From Parabacteroides gordonii MS-1 = DSM 23371 (GTDB lineage: Bacteria; Bacteroidota; Bacteroidia; Bacteroidales; Tannerellaceae): a stretch of DNA of 64,000 nt. The notes beneath the pieces were generated by a model that saw only the letters and a program-made list of their open reading frames with translations, was not told the DNA's origin and did not search any database. Position 1 is the first letter of the stretch; each line of letters starts with the position of its first letter. Positions 17,977-26,876 of the stretch are shown here, in pieces. The stretch spans positions 1,415,075 to 1,479,074 of the forward strand of contig NZ_KQ033920.1 in assembly GCF_000969825.1 (NCBI RefSeq). The letters are read 5' to 3'. The position numbers and the translations under genes are program-made.

Positions 17977-19383
17977 TTATCCGTGTAATACACCCTGCAT
18001 ATCGATCACAGGCCAGGGCTTATAGTCGCGCCAGGCACCCCGGGTAAAGTCGGGGATAGCCACCGAACAACTCTTATTCAGCACAGAGCGTTCGCTTAAC
18101 TCCACGATACATGACCAGGCAGCAGCATCGTAAACGCTCTGATCGAGCGGGTAACCGTTTTGAAGGCAATAGATCAGGCGCCAGTCCATGATAAAGTCCA
18201 TACCGCCATGACCGCCTACTTTCTTGGCCCGCTCACCGATATATTTACTTAACGGATGTTCGTACTGCGCCATCACATCCTTATGATCCCCCTCTTTCAG
18301 GTACGAATGTGTATCGGGCTGCACAGCCACTTTTTGGTTAGGGTACTTAACGGCCATCCCTTTCGTGCCCTGCACCAGATGGATACGCGAATAAGGACGC
18401 GGCGAAGTGGTGTCGTGCTGGATCATGATAGACTTGCCGTTCACGGTGTGAATGATCGTCGTATTCATATCCCCCAGCATATAACGTTCCGAATGCGTGA
18501 TACGTTCGTCATTCTCCAGGTTTTCTTTGGCCCAGAGTGACAGGCCGTATTGGTTGGTGGAGACGGAAGAGAGATAATCCATCCGGTCACCCTGGTTGAT
18601 ACCCATTATCTGGGCGACAGGCCCCAGTCCGTGAGTCGGATACGGGTTTCCGGTGTGGTATTTACTGTATTCAAGCCGCCAGTGTTTATAATAGCCTTTA
18701 AACTTCTCGCCTCTCAAGTCGTGTATATAGGCACCTTCGGCATGGATCACGTCGCCCAGCAAGCCCTGACGGGCCATATTCAGGGTAGCCAGTTCAAAGA
18801 AGTCGTAACAGCAGTTTTCGAGCATCATGCAGTGAAGCTGGGTTTCCTCGGCTTTGTCCACCAGCGCCCAACAGTCTTTTACGGTGAGGGCGGCAGGAAC
18901 TTCAATAGCGACATGTTTACCATGATCCATAGCGTAAAGGGCGATAGGGACATGCAGTTCCCAGGGGGTGGCATTGTAGATCAGGTCGATATCATCGCGT
19001 TGGCAGATCTTTTTCCAATCTTCTTCGCCGGTGTAAGCAACGGCTTCTTTCCGGTTACTGTTCTTCAGGGTTTTCTGGCTGTTTTCCACCCGCTTAGGGT
19101 TCAGGTCGCAGATGGCAACAATCTCCGTGCCATCGATTTGCGCCAGACGTTTCACTGCTCCCGCACCACGTCCGAGACCGACAACGCCGATGCGGACAGT
19201 TTTTAAAGGTTTGCATCGCAATCCTAATACAGATTTCCCTTTCGAAGGCGGACTGGCATCTTCCGCCTGAAGCGGCAATGTTCCTACTGCGGCCGGAGTA
19301 GCAGCTCCCAGCTCTTTACCTACAACGACAGCGGCACTTCCGGCCAGCGATCTTCTTAGAAATTGTCTTCTGTTAATACTCAT
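17977..19383 (-). CDS. GH109-like alpha-N-acetylgalactosaminidase (Gfo/Idh/MocA fold)
   Basis: This 468-residue exported protein has a Tat-type leader (NRRQFLRRSLAGSAAVVVG). The Rossmann half begins with VRIGVVGLGRGAGAVKRL, where the glycines bind NAD. The block AIEVPAALTVKDCW, then LENCCYDFFEL and GNPYPTHGLGPVAQ are characteristic of glycoside hydrolase family 109, which uses tightly bound NAD+ in a redox hydrolysis mechanism to remove alpha-GalNAc. The Tat leader fits export of a pre-folded cofactor-loaded enzyme. Ordinary Gfo/Idh/MocA dehydrogenases usually have EKP where this protein has EVP. Substrate could be mucin-type or blood-group A glycans; that is inferred from the family. It is a single gene between a terminator and the tRNA promoter region. 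Confidence 0.82.
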   Translation of the reverse strand: MSINRRQFLRRSLAGSAAVVVGKELGAATPAAVGTLPLQAEDASPPSKGKSVLGLRCKPLKTVRIGVVGLGRGAGAVKRLAQIDGTEIVAICDLNPKRVENSQKTLKNSNRKEAVAYTGEEDWKKICQRDDIDLIYNATPWELHVPIALYAMDHGKHVAIEVPAALTVKDCWALVDKAEETQLHCMMLENCCYDFFELATLNMARQGLLGDVIHAEGAYIHDLRGEKFKGYYKHWRLEYSKYHTGNPYPTHGLGPVAQIMGINQGDRMDYLSSVSTNQYGLSLWAKENLENDERITHSERYMLGDMNTTIIHTVNGKSIMIQHDTTSPRPYSRIHLVQGTKGMAVKYPNQKVAVQPDTHSYLKEGDHKDVMAQYEHPLSKYIGERAKKVGGHGGMDFIMDWRLIYCLQNGYPLDQSVYDAAAWSCIVELSERSVLNKSCSVAIPDFTRGAWRDYKPWPVIDMQGVLHG

Positions 19384-19558
19384 GGAAGTAGATTTATAGA
19401 TTAAGTAAATATGTTTTCAATTGCCAAAATAAGAATTTATTTTCACTCTTACTATTTTAAATAAAAAATTATACATTCTTTATCATTAGCAATCAGAGAC
19501 ATAGCTTGCTATTGAAGAGGAAGCAGAGAAAAAACACAGAAAAAAACACGCTTACCTA

Positions 19559-19588
19559 TTGCATGGTTTAAAATATTCACTACCTTTG
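19559..19588 (+). promoter_or_regulatory. Promoter of the tRNA-Thr/tRNA-Tyr unit
   Basis: TTG (19559-19561), 19 bases, then TACCTTTG (19581-19588) is a consensus match. The tRNA begins 25 bases later. Confidence 0.8.
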
Positions 19589-19613
19589 CACTCGCAAAAC
19601 AGAAATACTGAAT

Positions 19614-19687
19614 GCCTCTTTAGCTCAGTTGGCCAGAGCACGTGATTTGTAATCTCGGGGTCGTTGGTTCGAATCCGACAAGAGGCT
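19614..19687 (+). tRNA. tRNA-Thr (TGT anticodon)
   Basis: The acceptor stem GCCTCTT pairs with AAGAGGC, and the TTCGAATCC T-loop is standard. The anticodon loop TTTGTAA reads TGT at 19648-19650. The CCA end is not encoded. Confidence 0.96.
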
Positions 19688-19733
19688 CAAAGGAAAGATA
19701 GAGATCGATCCTATAAAACGAAAGTTTTGCATT

Positions 19734-19816
19734 GGGCAGTTACCAGAGTGGCCAAATGGGGCTGACTGTAACTCAGCTGTCTTTCGACTTCGGTGGTTCG
19801 AATCCATCACTGCCCA
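19734..19816 (+). tRNA. tRNA-Tyr (GTA anticodon)
   Basis: The acceptor stem GGGCAGT pairs with ACTGCCC. The anticodon GTA is at 19768-19770, and a long variable arm follows, as in class II bacterial tRNA-Tyr. It lies 46 bases after tRNA-Thr in the same transcript. Confidence 0.96.
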
Positions 19817-19821
19817 CAGAG

Positions 19822-19852
19822 AACCTCAGGAATTTATTTTCTGAGGTTTTTT
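19822..19852 (+). terminator. Terminator of the tRNA unit
   Basis: AACCTCAG (19822-19829) pairs with CTGAGGTT (19841-19848), followed by a run of T. Confidence 0.88.
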
Positions 19853-19992
19853 GTTTTAAATATACCGACACTTTTGTCATTCCCCCCTGTTCTTTTTCCC
19901 GAAAGATATAGACTTTTTACACAGATATACTTGCTTCTTATTGTCAGGATACCCGTTTCAGCCCATTTTACACCCCCATCTCAACGATGCGC

Positions 19993-20028
19993 ACACCCGG
20001 GTGTCGGTGGCGTCGAGACCCGGGTGTC
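19993..20028. repeat. Paired CCCGGGTGTC palindromes
   Basis: ACACCCGGGTGT (19993-20004) is a perfect 12-base palindrome, and GACCCGGGTGTC (20017-20028) is a near copy 24 bases later. They are GC-rich islands in an AT-rich, gene-free stretch between the tRNAs and the GH130 gene. Their spacing suggests protein binding, but no function is known to me. Confidence 0.6.
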
Positions 20029-20114
20029 AAGCAACATTTACTACTATCTATTTGATTTTTAGTAGTATACTTATTAAAAAGAAGTAGTGGTCTGAGCAAC
20101 TTTTTAAACAAAGA

Positions 20115-20219
20115 GTGATAGTAGGGTGATAGATCAGTGATAGTTAAAAACAAGAACTGTCACTACCTCAAGGATTGATTTTCAAAGCAAAAATCCAACC
20201 CGTGATAGTAGTGACAGTT
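20115..20219. repeat. GTGATAG iteron cluster with inverted arms
   Basis: GTGATAG occurs at 20115, 20126 and 20137 with an 11-base period, and again at 20202, followed by GTGACAG at 20211. AACTGTCACTAC (about 20156-20167) is a perfect inverted match to GTAGTGACAGTT (about 20208-20219). No gene lies in 19853-20242. The architecture resembles the iteron repeats around the primase-like gene at 56.7-59.1 kb, so this may be a remnant or satellite of such a module. Confidence 0.6.
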
Positions 20220-20242
20220 ATTTTCAAAAACACTAAAGTGAA

Positions 20243-21241
20243 TTACACGATAGAAGTCTTCTTTGTAAATTCAATGATTTCGCTGATACGGCCGAAGGCA
20301 AGGCCGGTAACAGTATCCGCACAACCATAATAGATTGCGATACGGTCTGATTCCGGATCATGCAAAGCGGCACACGGGAATACGACGTTAGGAACATCCC
20401 CCATACATTCGTAATCCTTCTGCGGAGACAACAGGTACGGACCTGAACGGAATTTCACCTTCCAGGGTTCGTCCAAATCCAACAGCGCAGAACCGAAGCT
20501 ATATACATAGCCATTGCAGGAACGCAATACACCATGATAGATCAGCAACCAGCCTTCCGACGTCTCGATAGGGATAGGGCCTGCACCGATCTTCATACAC
20601 TGCCAGGCGCTGTCTTCGAATGCAGCCGGAGACATTACATGGCGATGCTTGCCCCAGAAACACATATCCGGCGATTCGCTGTAGAAGATATCGCCGAACG
20701 GAGTATGACCGTTGTCGCTCGGACGGCTCAACATGGCAAAGTTGCCGTTGATCTTACGAGGGAACATCACACCGTTACGGTTGAAAGGCAGATAAGCATT
20801 TTCCAACTGGTGGAATGTTTCGAAATCGAATGTATAGGCCACTCCGATCGTCGGGCCGTGATAGCCGTTACACCAGGTAACATAATAGCGGTCTTCGATA
20901 AAGCAAACGCGCGGGTCGTAAGCATAAACAAACTCACCGATCTCTTTGTCGTCGCACTCGAATTCGAGCTTCGTTTCCGAGATATTCCAGTGGATGGCAT
21001 CCGCACTAAAACCGACATGCAGACGCATGCGGCGGTTGGTATCGTCGCAACGGAACACACCGGCATAACCACCCTTGAACGGAACGACAGCACTATTAAA
21101 TACACTGTTGGAAGTAGGAAGGATATCGCGGGGAATAACGGGATTCTGCGAAAATCTCCAGATCACATCCTTACAATCAGCCGGGCGATCTTCCCAAGGC
21201 ATATCAGGCAGCGGCTCGCCTATAATTTTCAGTTTATCCAT
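20243..21241 (-). CDS. GH130 family mannoside phosphorylase/glycosidase
   Basis: This 332-residue protein matches glycoside hydrolase family 130, five-bladed beta-propellers that mostly phosphorolyse beta-mannosides. Visible motifs include [23 protein letters not shown] near residue 35-55, [18 protein letters not shown], the [16 protein letters not shown] blade with its conserved aspartate and the WLLIYHGV strand. There is no signal peptide, so it acts in the cytoplasm on imported sugar. It follows the sodium:solute symporter gene by 36 bases on the same strand, so the pair probably imports and cleaves one mannose-containing glycoside. The exact linkage is not deducible. Confidence 0.87.
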   Translation of the reverse strand: MDKLKIIGEPLPDMPWEDRPADCKDVIWRFSQNPVIPRDILPTSNSVFNSAVVPFKGGYAGVFRCDDTNRRMRLHVGFSADAIHWNISETKLEFECDDKEIGEFVYAYDPRVCFIEDRYYVTWCNGYHGPTIGVAYTFDFETFHQLENAYLPFNRNGVMFPRKINGNFAMLSRPSDNGHTPFGDIFYSESPDMCFWGKHRHVMSPAAFEDSAWQCMKIGAGPIPIETSEGWLLIYHGVLRSCNGYVYSFGSALLDLDEPWKVKFRSGPYLLSPQKDYECMGDVPNVVFPCAALHDPESDRIAIYYGCADTVTGLAFGRISEIIEFTKKTSIV

Positions 21242-21277
21242 TTCTTATTGATTTGTTATATAATTGACAATGCAAAA

Positions 21278-22033
21278 TTACTTCTTTTCGTCCAATTTCA
21301 ACTCTTTCATCAACTCATTATACTCCACTTCGTCTTTGCTCATCTTGTCGTACCAGTTCTTTTTCAGAACCAATGTAGTGATGGCAAGGATCAGAATGCT
21401 TGTAACCAGCGGCATACCTTCACGGATAACGATATACATCGGAATAATGGTCAGACACATCTGCCAGATGATACCGACAGCCACGTTGAACATATCGCGT
21501 TTGAAATTCTTATTCGCCTTCACCTGCGGATATTTGGCAACAACCTTGTTGTAAACCGGCTTCCAGAATCCCCACGGACGGACGGTGATGTAGAAACGTT
21601 CCAATGTTTCATCTTCAACAGCCGGAGAAGCATAGGTGCCGACCAGACAACCGATCAGTGAAACAACAAGCAACACCGGGAAGTAGAATAATGGCAGCAT
21701 CGGCGCATTATTGGCAAACTCTCCCACTCTTTCCACAAAGTGACCGTCTACCATCGTATAGTTATCGAAGATGAACGGGCAAACCATAGCCGCCAGAATA
21801 CCGGAAATCATTCCCCAGAAATAACCGTTACCGTTGAAACGCCACCAATGCCATTTCAGCAGGTTGGCCGCGATATAACCACCATACAGGGCAGAAGTGA
21901 TCCATTGCAGCACCGAGTTCACGCTCTCCACAAAGAAACCGATCACGACGCTGACCACCACTACTCCTACGGTCACGATGTAACTGGCACGGATCATGGT
22001 CTTGTTGCTGGCATTCGGATTGATATATTTTTT
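21278..22033 (-). CDS. Sodium:solute symporter, 3' exon
   Basis: These 251 codons are the C-terminal part of the transporter whose 5' exon is 24524-25714. The exon starts in frame at AAA (22033) with KKYINPNASNKTMIRASY, the usual continuation after helix 9 of SSS proteins, and holds about five more membrane helices and a charged tail (KELKLDEKK). The internal ATG at 21997 is probably not the native start. Joining the two exons gives an intact protein of about 648 residues with a phase-0 junction, so function depends on splicing of the intron between them. Confidence 0.88.
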   Translation of the reverse strand, partial: KKYINPNASNKTMIRASYIVTVGVVVVSVVIGFFVESVNSVLQWITSALYGGYIAANLLKWHWWRFNGNGYFWGMISGILAAMVCPFIFDNYTMVDGHFVERVGEFANNAPMLPLFYFPVLLVVSLIGCLVGTYASPAVEDETLERFYITVRPWGFWKPVYNKVVAKYPQVKANKNFKRDMFNVAVGIIWQMCLTIIPMYIVIREGMPLVTSILILAITTLVLKKNWYDKMSKDEVEYNELMKELKLDEKK

Positions 22034-22093
22034 GTAGGCTAAGCACCCAGCGCCTTGTCATATTTCTATGGTAGGTTTCCAAATGCTCGCCCC

Positions 22094-22128
22094 CGAACCG
22101 GACTTACACCTCTCAGCGTATCCGGCTC
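22094..22128 (-). ncRNA. Group II intron domain V
   Basis: On the minus strand AGCCGGA pairs with TCCGGTT around an inner stem and a GAGA-type tetraloop, about 34 bases in total. The AGC at its 5' side matches the catalytic triad of domain V. It lies between the maturase stop and the intron 3' end, where domains V and VI must be. Confidence 0.75.
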
Positions 22129-22138
22129 TCCACTAATT

Positions 22139-23962
22139 TTAGTCTATCTTTCCGTCATGTATCTTTTTGTGACAACTCCTGCACACGGCAATCGTTTTGC
22201 GTTTGCGGGCAATCATGTGTCGTTCCCAGCTTTCCTTACCCTGCAAGTTCTTTAGTTTCCTTACATGGTGCATAACAAGGTCGTCTGTCGCTCCACATAA
22301 TTCACACTCATGGGCTTTCAGCCTTTCAACAAGACTTGTCCGCCCCGCAGTATAAATTGTTCGTGGCATGGTGTCACATTCCGATTTATAGGTGGGCTTC
22401 TTGCGTTTGAAGCCACCGTCGTAAAAGTATCTTTCCTTTACACCTGTTTTAGTCATGTGCTTTATGATAAACCTACCGTTCTTACGATATTTCTTGTTTA
22501 CCTTGCGTGTGCGGCACTTATATTTGCCTGCAAACGTTTTGTACATGCTGTATTCCATGATGTACTTGAAATTATTCAAGGCATGGGCACAGTTGTTGGC
22601 TATGGAGTAGTAATTATAGAAACCCACGATTTCCCGATTATAGCTATCAAGGATTTCAAGGTCGTCATTGAATATCAGTCCCGATTTACATTTCGGTTTC
22701 CATATTTCCTTTCCGTTACGGTTTGTCATTTCCAAGACTCCCCAATCGAACAGTTTTTTACGGACAGTTTCCATACTGACATTCAAGCAGACCCTTTTAC
22801 CATAGGTTCTTCTTAATCTACCCCGTTTATCACGTCTTTGGTCGTTGGACTTTCTTACAGTAATTTCATATCCGAGAAACTTGGCAGGTCTTTCGGTATG
22901 GGTGACAAGTGTCTTTTCATCAGACAGTTCCAATGCCAGTTTATCAGCAAGGAAGTTTTTAATATCTCCCTTTATCTGTTGCGCATCTTGCTTACTTCCG
23001 ATAATTCCCACGAGAAAATCATCTGCATATCTCGCATATTTCATTCTCCTGTAATCGGCATCCATTTCTTCGCCATTGGGATATTTAGCCCGTCCTTGTT
23101 CTATTGCTTTCAGTTCAAGGATTAGCTTTACCCTTTGCCTTTCGTCTTTTACGGACTTCAATCTTCGCACAATACGTTTTCTTGCATTGCCGAAGTCCAA
23201 ACTTTCTCTACTGAATTTTCGTTTCTTCCCTTTATCGAATTTGGCTATGTATTCCTTTATATACTTATCCAGCTTGTCAAGGTATATATTAGCCAATATC
23301 GGGCTGATGATACCCCCTTGCGGTGTGCCACTGTAAGTATTGTGGAATTGCCATTCTTCGATATATCCCGCTTTCAAAAACTTGCGTACTAAGCGTATGA
23401 AGCGTTCGTCCGCAATGCGCTCCTTGAGTATGTTTATTAATACATCATGGCTTATATTATCAAAGAAACCTTTTATATCTCCCTCTACAAACCACTTTGC
23501 ACCGCTAAACTCCTTTTGGATGTGAGTTAATGCAGTATGGCAGCTTCGATTGGGTCGAAACCCATGCGAGGTGTATTCAAAATTTCCCTCGTATATGGCT
23601 TCCAATACCATTCTTACTACTTCTTGTATTAACTTGTCATTGAAAGTCGGTACGCCAAGAGGTCTTTTCTTACCGTTTTTCTTCGGTATGTACACCCTCT
23701 TTGACGGTTGGGGCTGGTACGTTTCATCTTTTAACGTATCAATCAACTTTTCAATTCGTTTCAGGCTCATGTTGTCAATGGTCTGACCGTCCGAACCTTT
23801 AGTCATGTTGCCCTCTTTGGCGTAGATGTGCTGATAGGCAACATAGAACATTTCCTCATTGAACAAAATTCTGTAAAGACGTTCAAACTTGTAGCTTACA
23901 TCCTTACTGTGTTCTGATAGACTGTTTAATACTCTTTCTGGACTTCTCATAATGTCTCTCAC
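22139..23962 (-). CDS. ltrA: Group II intron reverse transcriptase/maturase with HNH domain
   Basis: This 607-residue protein is the intron-encoded enzyme that folds the ribozyme for splicing and reverse-transcribes it at new sites. Reverse transcriptase blocks run from residue 80 to 400: HGFRPNRSCHTAL near 133, GDIKGFFDNISH near 161, TPQGGIISPILANIYL near 213, and the active-site YADD at 312-315. A maturase (X) domain follows to about 530. The C-terminus has an HNH endonuclease: CELCG, then MHHVRK, then CRSCHKKIH. All active residues are present, so both splicing and retrohoming are plausible. It is read from within intron domain IV. Confidence 0.95.
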   Translation of the reverse strand: MRDIMRSPERVLNSLSEHSKDVSYKFERLYRILFNEEMFYVAYQHIYAKEGNMTKGSDGQTIDNMSLKRIEKLIDTLKDETYQPQPSKRVYIPKKNGKKRPLGVPTFNDKLIQEVVRMVLEAIYEGNFEYTSHGFRPNRSCHTALTHIQKEFSGAKWFVEGDIKGFFDNISHDVLINILKERIADERFIRLVRKFLKAGYIEEWQFHNTYSGTPQGGIISPILANIYLDKLDKYIKEYIAKFDKGKKRKFSRESLDFGNARKRIVRRLKSVKDERQRVKLILELKAIEQGRAKYPNGEEMDADYRRMKYARYADDFLVGIIGSKQDAQQIKGDIKNFLADKLALELSDEKTLVTHTERPAKFLGYEITVRKSNDQRRDKRGRLRRTYGKRVCLNVSMETVRKKLFDWGVLEMTNRNGKEIWKPKCKSGLIFNDDLEILDSYNREIVGFYNYYSIANNCAHALNNFKYIMEYSMYKTFAGKYKCRTRKVNKKYRKNGRFIIKHMTKTGVKERYFYDGGFKRKKPTYKSECDTMPRTIYTAGRTSLVERLKAHECELCGATDDLVMHHVRKLKNLQGKESWERHMIARKRKTIAVCRSCHKKIHDGKID

Positions 23963-24523
23963 ATTTTCCGTTAATTGTATTAATAATTAGCTGCTTCCCT
24001 TCGCCATGTACAAGGCGTTACCTTGCTCGGACTACTATGGAAGCTCCGTTACCACTCCGAATTTTCATAGGTCAAACCTAATAGCCTTTCGGCACTTCGG
24101 GATAGGTAATCCCCGTTTATTACATCGTAACTGTTGGCATGATAGATTGTCGGATACGACTTCCGTCCTTCACTCGCTTACTGCGGTTGTGTCGTGATAA
24201 GTTCTTGCTACATTCATACCTATACACTGAAGTAGTATCACGATATGGCGATTGATAGTTACCTTACGCCATAGCCTAAAGGGGAACCACTCGGACTATC
24301 GTTTAATCAATTCGGACTTTATCCTCATATCTATCTTTTCATCTCGCCATTCAGTCGCAGTTTGGTAACTAACTGACTTATGACTTTTCCGACATGCTAC
24401 ACTCCCTGCTCGGTTAAGTTTTCCCGAAAACAGATAAGTCGGCTGATGATAGGTTATTTTCAAAGAACACTTTCCTAATCTCTTGCCAAAGAGATGTTTA
24501 CGATGCAACCTTTACGGGCGCAC

Positions 24524-25714
24524 ATAGATATCATTTACAATATAAGCAGGCGCCGCATTAGCCGTAGAAGCAAAAGTAGACATAAAGGCGGCAAGCAATC
24601 CGGCAAGCAGCAATCCGCATACTCCAACGGGCACGAACTGGTTGATGGCATTCGGCAGGATCAGCTCGAAGTCGATCGCCCCGGTCTTTGTCGTCAAGTC
24701 CAGATCTTTGAAGAAAGCCAGCGCCAGAATCGTAAATCCCATAATCATCAGGTAACGCGGGATAAGCAGGATGACAGGGACAGAACCGCTCATCAAGGCT
24801 GCTTCCTTACCGTTACGGCAGGAAAGGATCTTCTGCATATCGTAGTTGGGGGCAGGCCCCGCCATACTGTTGAACACTCCTTTGAAAAGCATCATCATAA
24901 TAAAGATCCCGAACAGGCCGAACTGGTCGTTCATTATCTTGGTATTTACGTCGCTGAAGATGTCAGTCCATTTCAGATCGAGGTTCCATCCGGGAACCAG
25001 GCTATCCCAACCGGCAGGTACAATGGCTGCGATCGTTTCCGGGCTCACCTTCATCATAGCGATAACGGCAATCGTTACACCGGCCACAGTCATAATGGCA
25101 AACTGAACCACATCCGTCCACACGATACTCAGCATACCACCCAGCATCACATAAATCGTGGCAATAGCCGTAAAGAATATACCATACGCATGCGGCACAT
25201 ATTCGGCCGGAATATTGAACGGTACGTACTGGGAAACAAAATCCCAGGGGAAGAAGATCTCCATGAATTTACCTACGCCGATAAAGCCGTAGCTCAGGAA
25301 ACCCAGCACACCGATCAACGCGTAGATCACTACGATGGTATGGGATAAATTAGCTCCTTTGTTCTTTCCGAAGCGTGTCTGAATCCATTCCGCCCCGGTC
25401 AGTACATTCGACCTCCGCAACCAGACCGACAGGTAAACCATCAGGAAGATCTGGTTGAATACGGGCCACAGCCAGGGAATCCAGGCACTTTTAATTCCAT
25501 AAATAAAGGCTAGCGTAACCATCCACATGGTACCAGAGATATCGAACTGGCCGGATGCGTTAGACAAGCCTAACATATAAAAAGGTAATGTTTTTCCTCC
25601 TAAAAAGTAGGAGTCCATGTTTTTCGACGCCTTTTTCTTCAGCACAAGGCCGATGACGATCATTGCCACCAGATAAAGTGCAATAATGAAAATGTCGATG
25701 GGTTGCAATTTCAT
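24524..25714 (-). CDS. Sodium:solute symporter, 5' exon
   Basis: These 397 codons encode the N-terminal nine or so helices of an SSS-family transporter (MKLQPIDIFIIALYLVAMIVIG). The segment YFLGGKTLPFYMLGLSNASGQFDISGTMW is the typical first broken helix region, and STFASTANAAPAYIVNDIY is the conserved end of helix 8/9. Reading stops three codons into the intron (VRP, then TAA). With exon 21278-22033 it gives a full transporter. The adjacent GH130 gene suggests the solute is a sugar or glycoside. An unspliced transcript would yield a truncated 400-residue protein lacking the C-terminal helices. Confidence 0.9.
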
Positions 25715-25789
25715 GATATTGAATTTTGTTATTAGGTTTAACGTTTGGCAAATATAATATAAAAAACGGAAGGGGGAATGCCAAAAAAC

Positions 25790-25900
25790 AATTAAGGAAC
25801 GCAGATAACGCAGAATACGCAGAGAAACGCAGACTTTTTATTAATTACAATATTGTCTGCGTTCATCTGCGCTCCGTCTGCGTAGTCTGCGTTCCTAATT
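25790..25900. repeat. Helically phased CGCAGA inverted repeat
   Basis: Four CGCAGA copies (25800, 25809, 25819, 25829) at about 10-base steps face four TCTGCG copies (25856, 25866, 25877, 25886). The outer arms are AATTAAGGAACGCAGA and the inverse TCTGCGTTCCTAATT. The element fills the gap between the propeller lipoprotein and symporter genes. RNA from either strand would form a long hairpin, and each arm would present sites on one DNA face. Confidence 0.85.
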
Positions 25901-25906
25901 ATTACT

Positions 25907-26794
25907 TTAATCGATCGGACAAACTGAAGAGATCATACCGAATGTATCGTTGTCATTCAGACTCCAGATAACTTTATTGTTACCGTCTATTTCCATCAAC
26001 TGCGGATTGTTCGATTCCTTTGCACTGGGATCGTGTCCCTGCCAGTTACAGATATACAAGCCATTGTTTGAAGTTGGCAACAACTGGGCAACAAAGAATA
26101 AAGAAACACCTTCGATGTCCTTTTCTCCGATTCTACGGATCACTTCGCCTTTGTCCAGGTTTACTTCCATCAAGGAATGTCCGTCGCCACAAGCAACCAT
26201 GTAGTTGCCGTTGTTCAGCAATACCGTACCGTACGGGGTACCTTCCAACTTAGTTGTCCGAACCAGTTCGCCGGCCGGAGAGATTTCGCGTACTTCAGAA
26301 GTAGCGAAAAGAGGCATCAGGTAGTTGCCAGCCTTGTTCTTGTTCACCTGACGGAACTGAGCGTGCGGGTTCTCGATACCTGTTTCATATTCCGTTTCCG
26401 AAAGGATTTCACCCTTTGGGCTTACTTCCATGATTTTAGCCGGATGTCCGCACCAGGCCAGCAGGTAGTTTCCATCAGGCAATATACGTGCAGTCTGCAT
26501 TTCGCAAGTATCCGGTGCCGGGATATTCCATAATTCCTTTTGATCGCGGGTGATCAGTTTAGCCCCCTTCTTATAGGCAAACAAGATGTTACCGTCCGGG
26601 GTTGCCACAGCCGAGTTACACTCCCAACCTTTCTGTATGGGATGTTCCCATTCGATTTGCTTCGTATCCTTGTCAATAATGACGATCTTATTCCAACCCG
26701 AACCGGCCAGTAATAACTTCTGAGCCTTTTGCTGGCAAGATGTTGCTGCAAAAAGGAAAAGAGCAGAGCACAGTAATGTGAATATTTTTTTCAT
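25907..26794 (-). CDS. Beta-propeller lipoprotein
   Basis: This 295-residue lipoprotein has a lipobox (LFLFAATSC) with Cys20 as the acylation site. The rest is a six- or seven-bladed propeller of PQQ/NHL-like repeats (SAVATPDGNILFAYKKG, ARILPDGNYLLAWCG, TVLLNNGNYMVACGDG). No catalytic residue is recognisable. It lies downstream of lsrF (82-base gap) and could bind the same ligand as the pathway encoded there, or a glycan used by the symporter-GH130 pair. Location is probably the outer face of a membrane. Its function remains unknown. Confidence 0.75.
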   Translation of the reverse strand: MKKIFTLLCSALFLFAATSCQQKAQKLLLAGSGWNKIVIIDKDTKQIEWEHPIQKGWECNSAVATPDGNILFAYKKGAKLITRDQKELWNIPAPDTCEMQTARILPDGNYLLAWCGHPAKIMEVSPKGEILSETEYETGIENPHAQFRQVNKNKAGNYLMPLFATSEVREISPAGELVRTTKLEGTPYGTVLLNNGNYMVACGDGHSLMEVNLDKGEVIRRIGEKDIEGVSLFFVAQLLPTSNNGLYICNWQGHDPSAKESNNPQLMEIDGNNKVIWSLNDNDTFGMISSVCPID

Positions 26795-26876
26795 GGTAAT
26801 TCAATATGTATTATGTTATGTTCAAATACAACGAGGGGCAGAGCAGAGCCCCGCCCCTTCGAAGTGTATCGTTTGA

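Larger units (their letters stand above)
22034..24523 (-). mobile_element. Group II intron inside the symporter gene
   Basis: The element starts with GTGCG at 24523 directly after the exon codons GAT ATC TAT and ends with ...CCTAC at 22034 before exon codons AAA AAA TAT. GTGCG and a terminal AY are the group II boundary rule. It is about 2490 bases, in the sense orientation of the host gene, and encodes a full RT-maturase (22139-23962). A domain V-like hairpin lies at about 22094-22128. The 24,000-24,500 part without a gene is the 5' ribozyme domains. All parts look intact, so it should be able to splice and perhaps move. Confidence 0.92.

Noticed and set aside
17977-19383. Ordinary Gfo/Idh/MocA dehydrogenase
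   Set aside because: The EVP motif in place of EKP together with LENCCY and GNPYPTHGLGPV point to GH109.
19853-20242. CRISPR array suggested by repeated GTGATAG and CCCGGGTGTC units
   Set aside because: Units are only 7-12 bases, spacers are 4-24 bases, and no cas genes are present.
24494-25348. Plus-strand open frame of 284 codons opposite the symporter exon
   Set aside because: Its translation is rich in His, Gln and Arg, as expected from the reverse of a membrane protein gene, and the symporter is well supported.
21278-25714. Symporter as a pseudogene broken by an insertion
   Set aside because: The insert has group II intron ends, an intact maturase and rejoins the exons in frame, so splicing is the better explanation.
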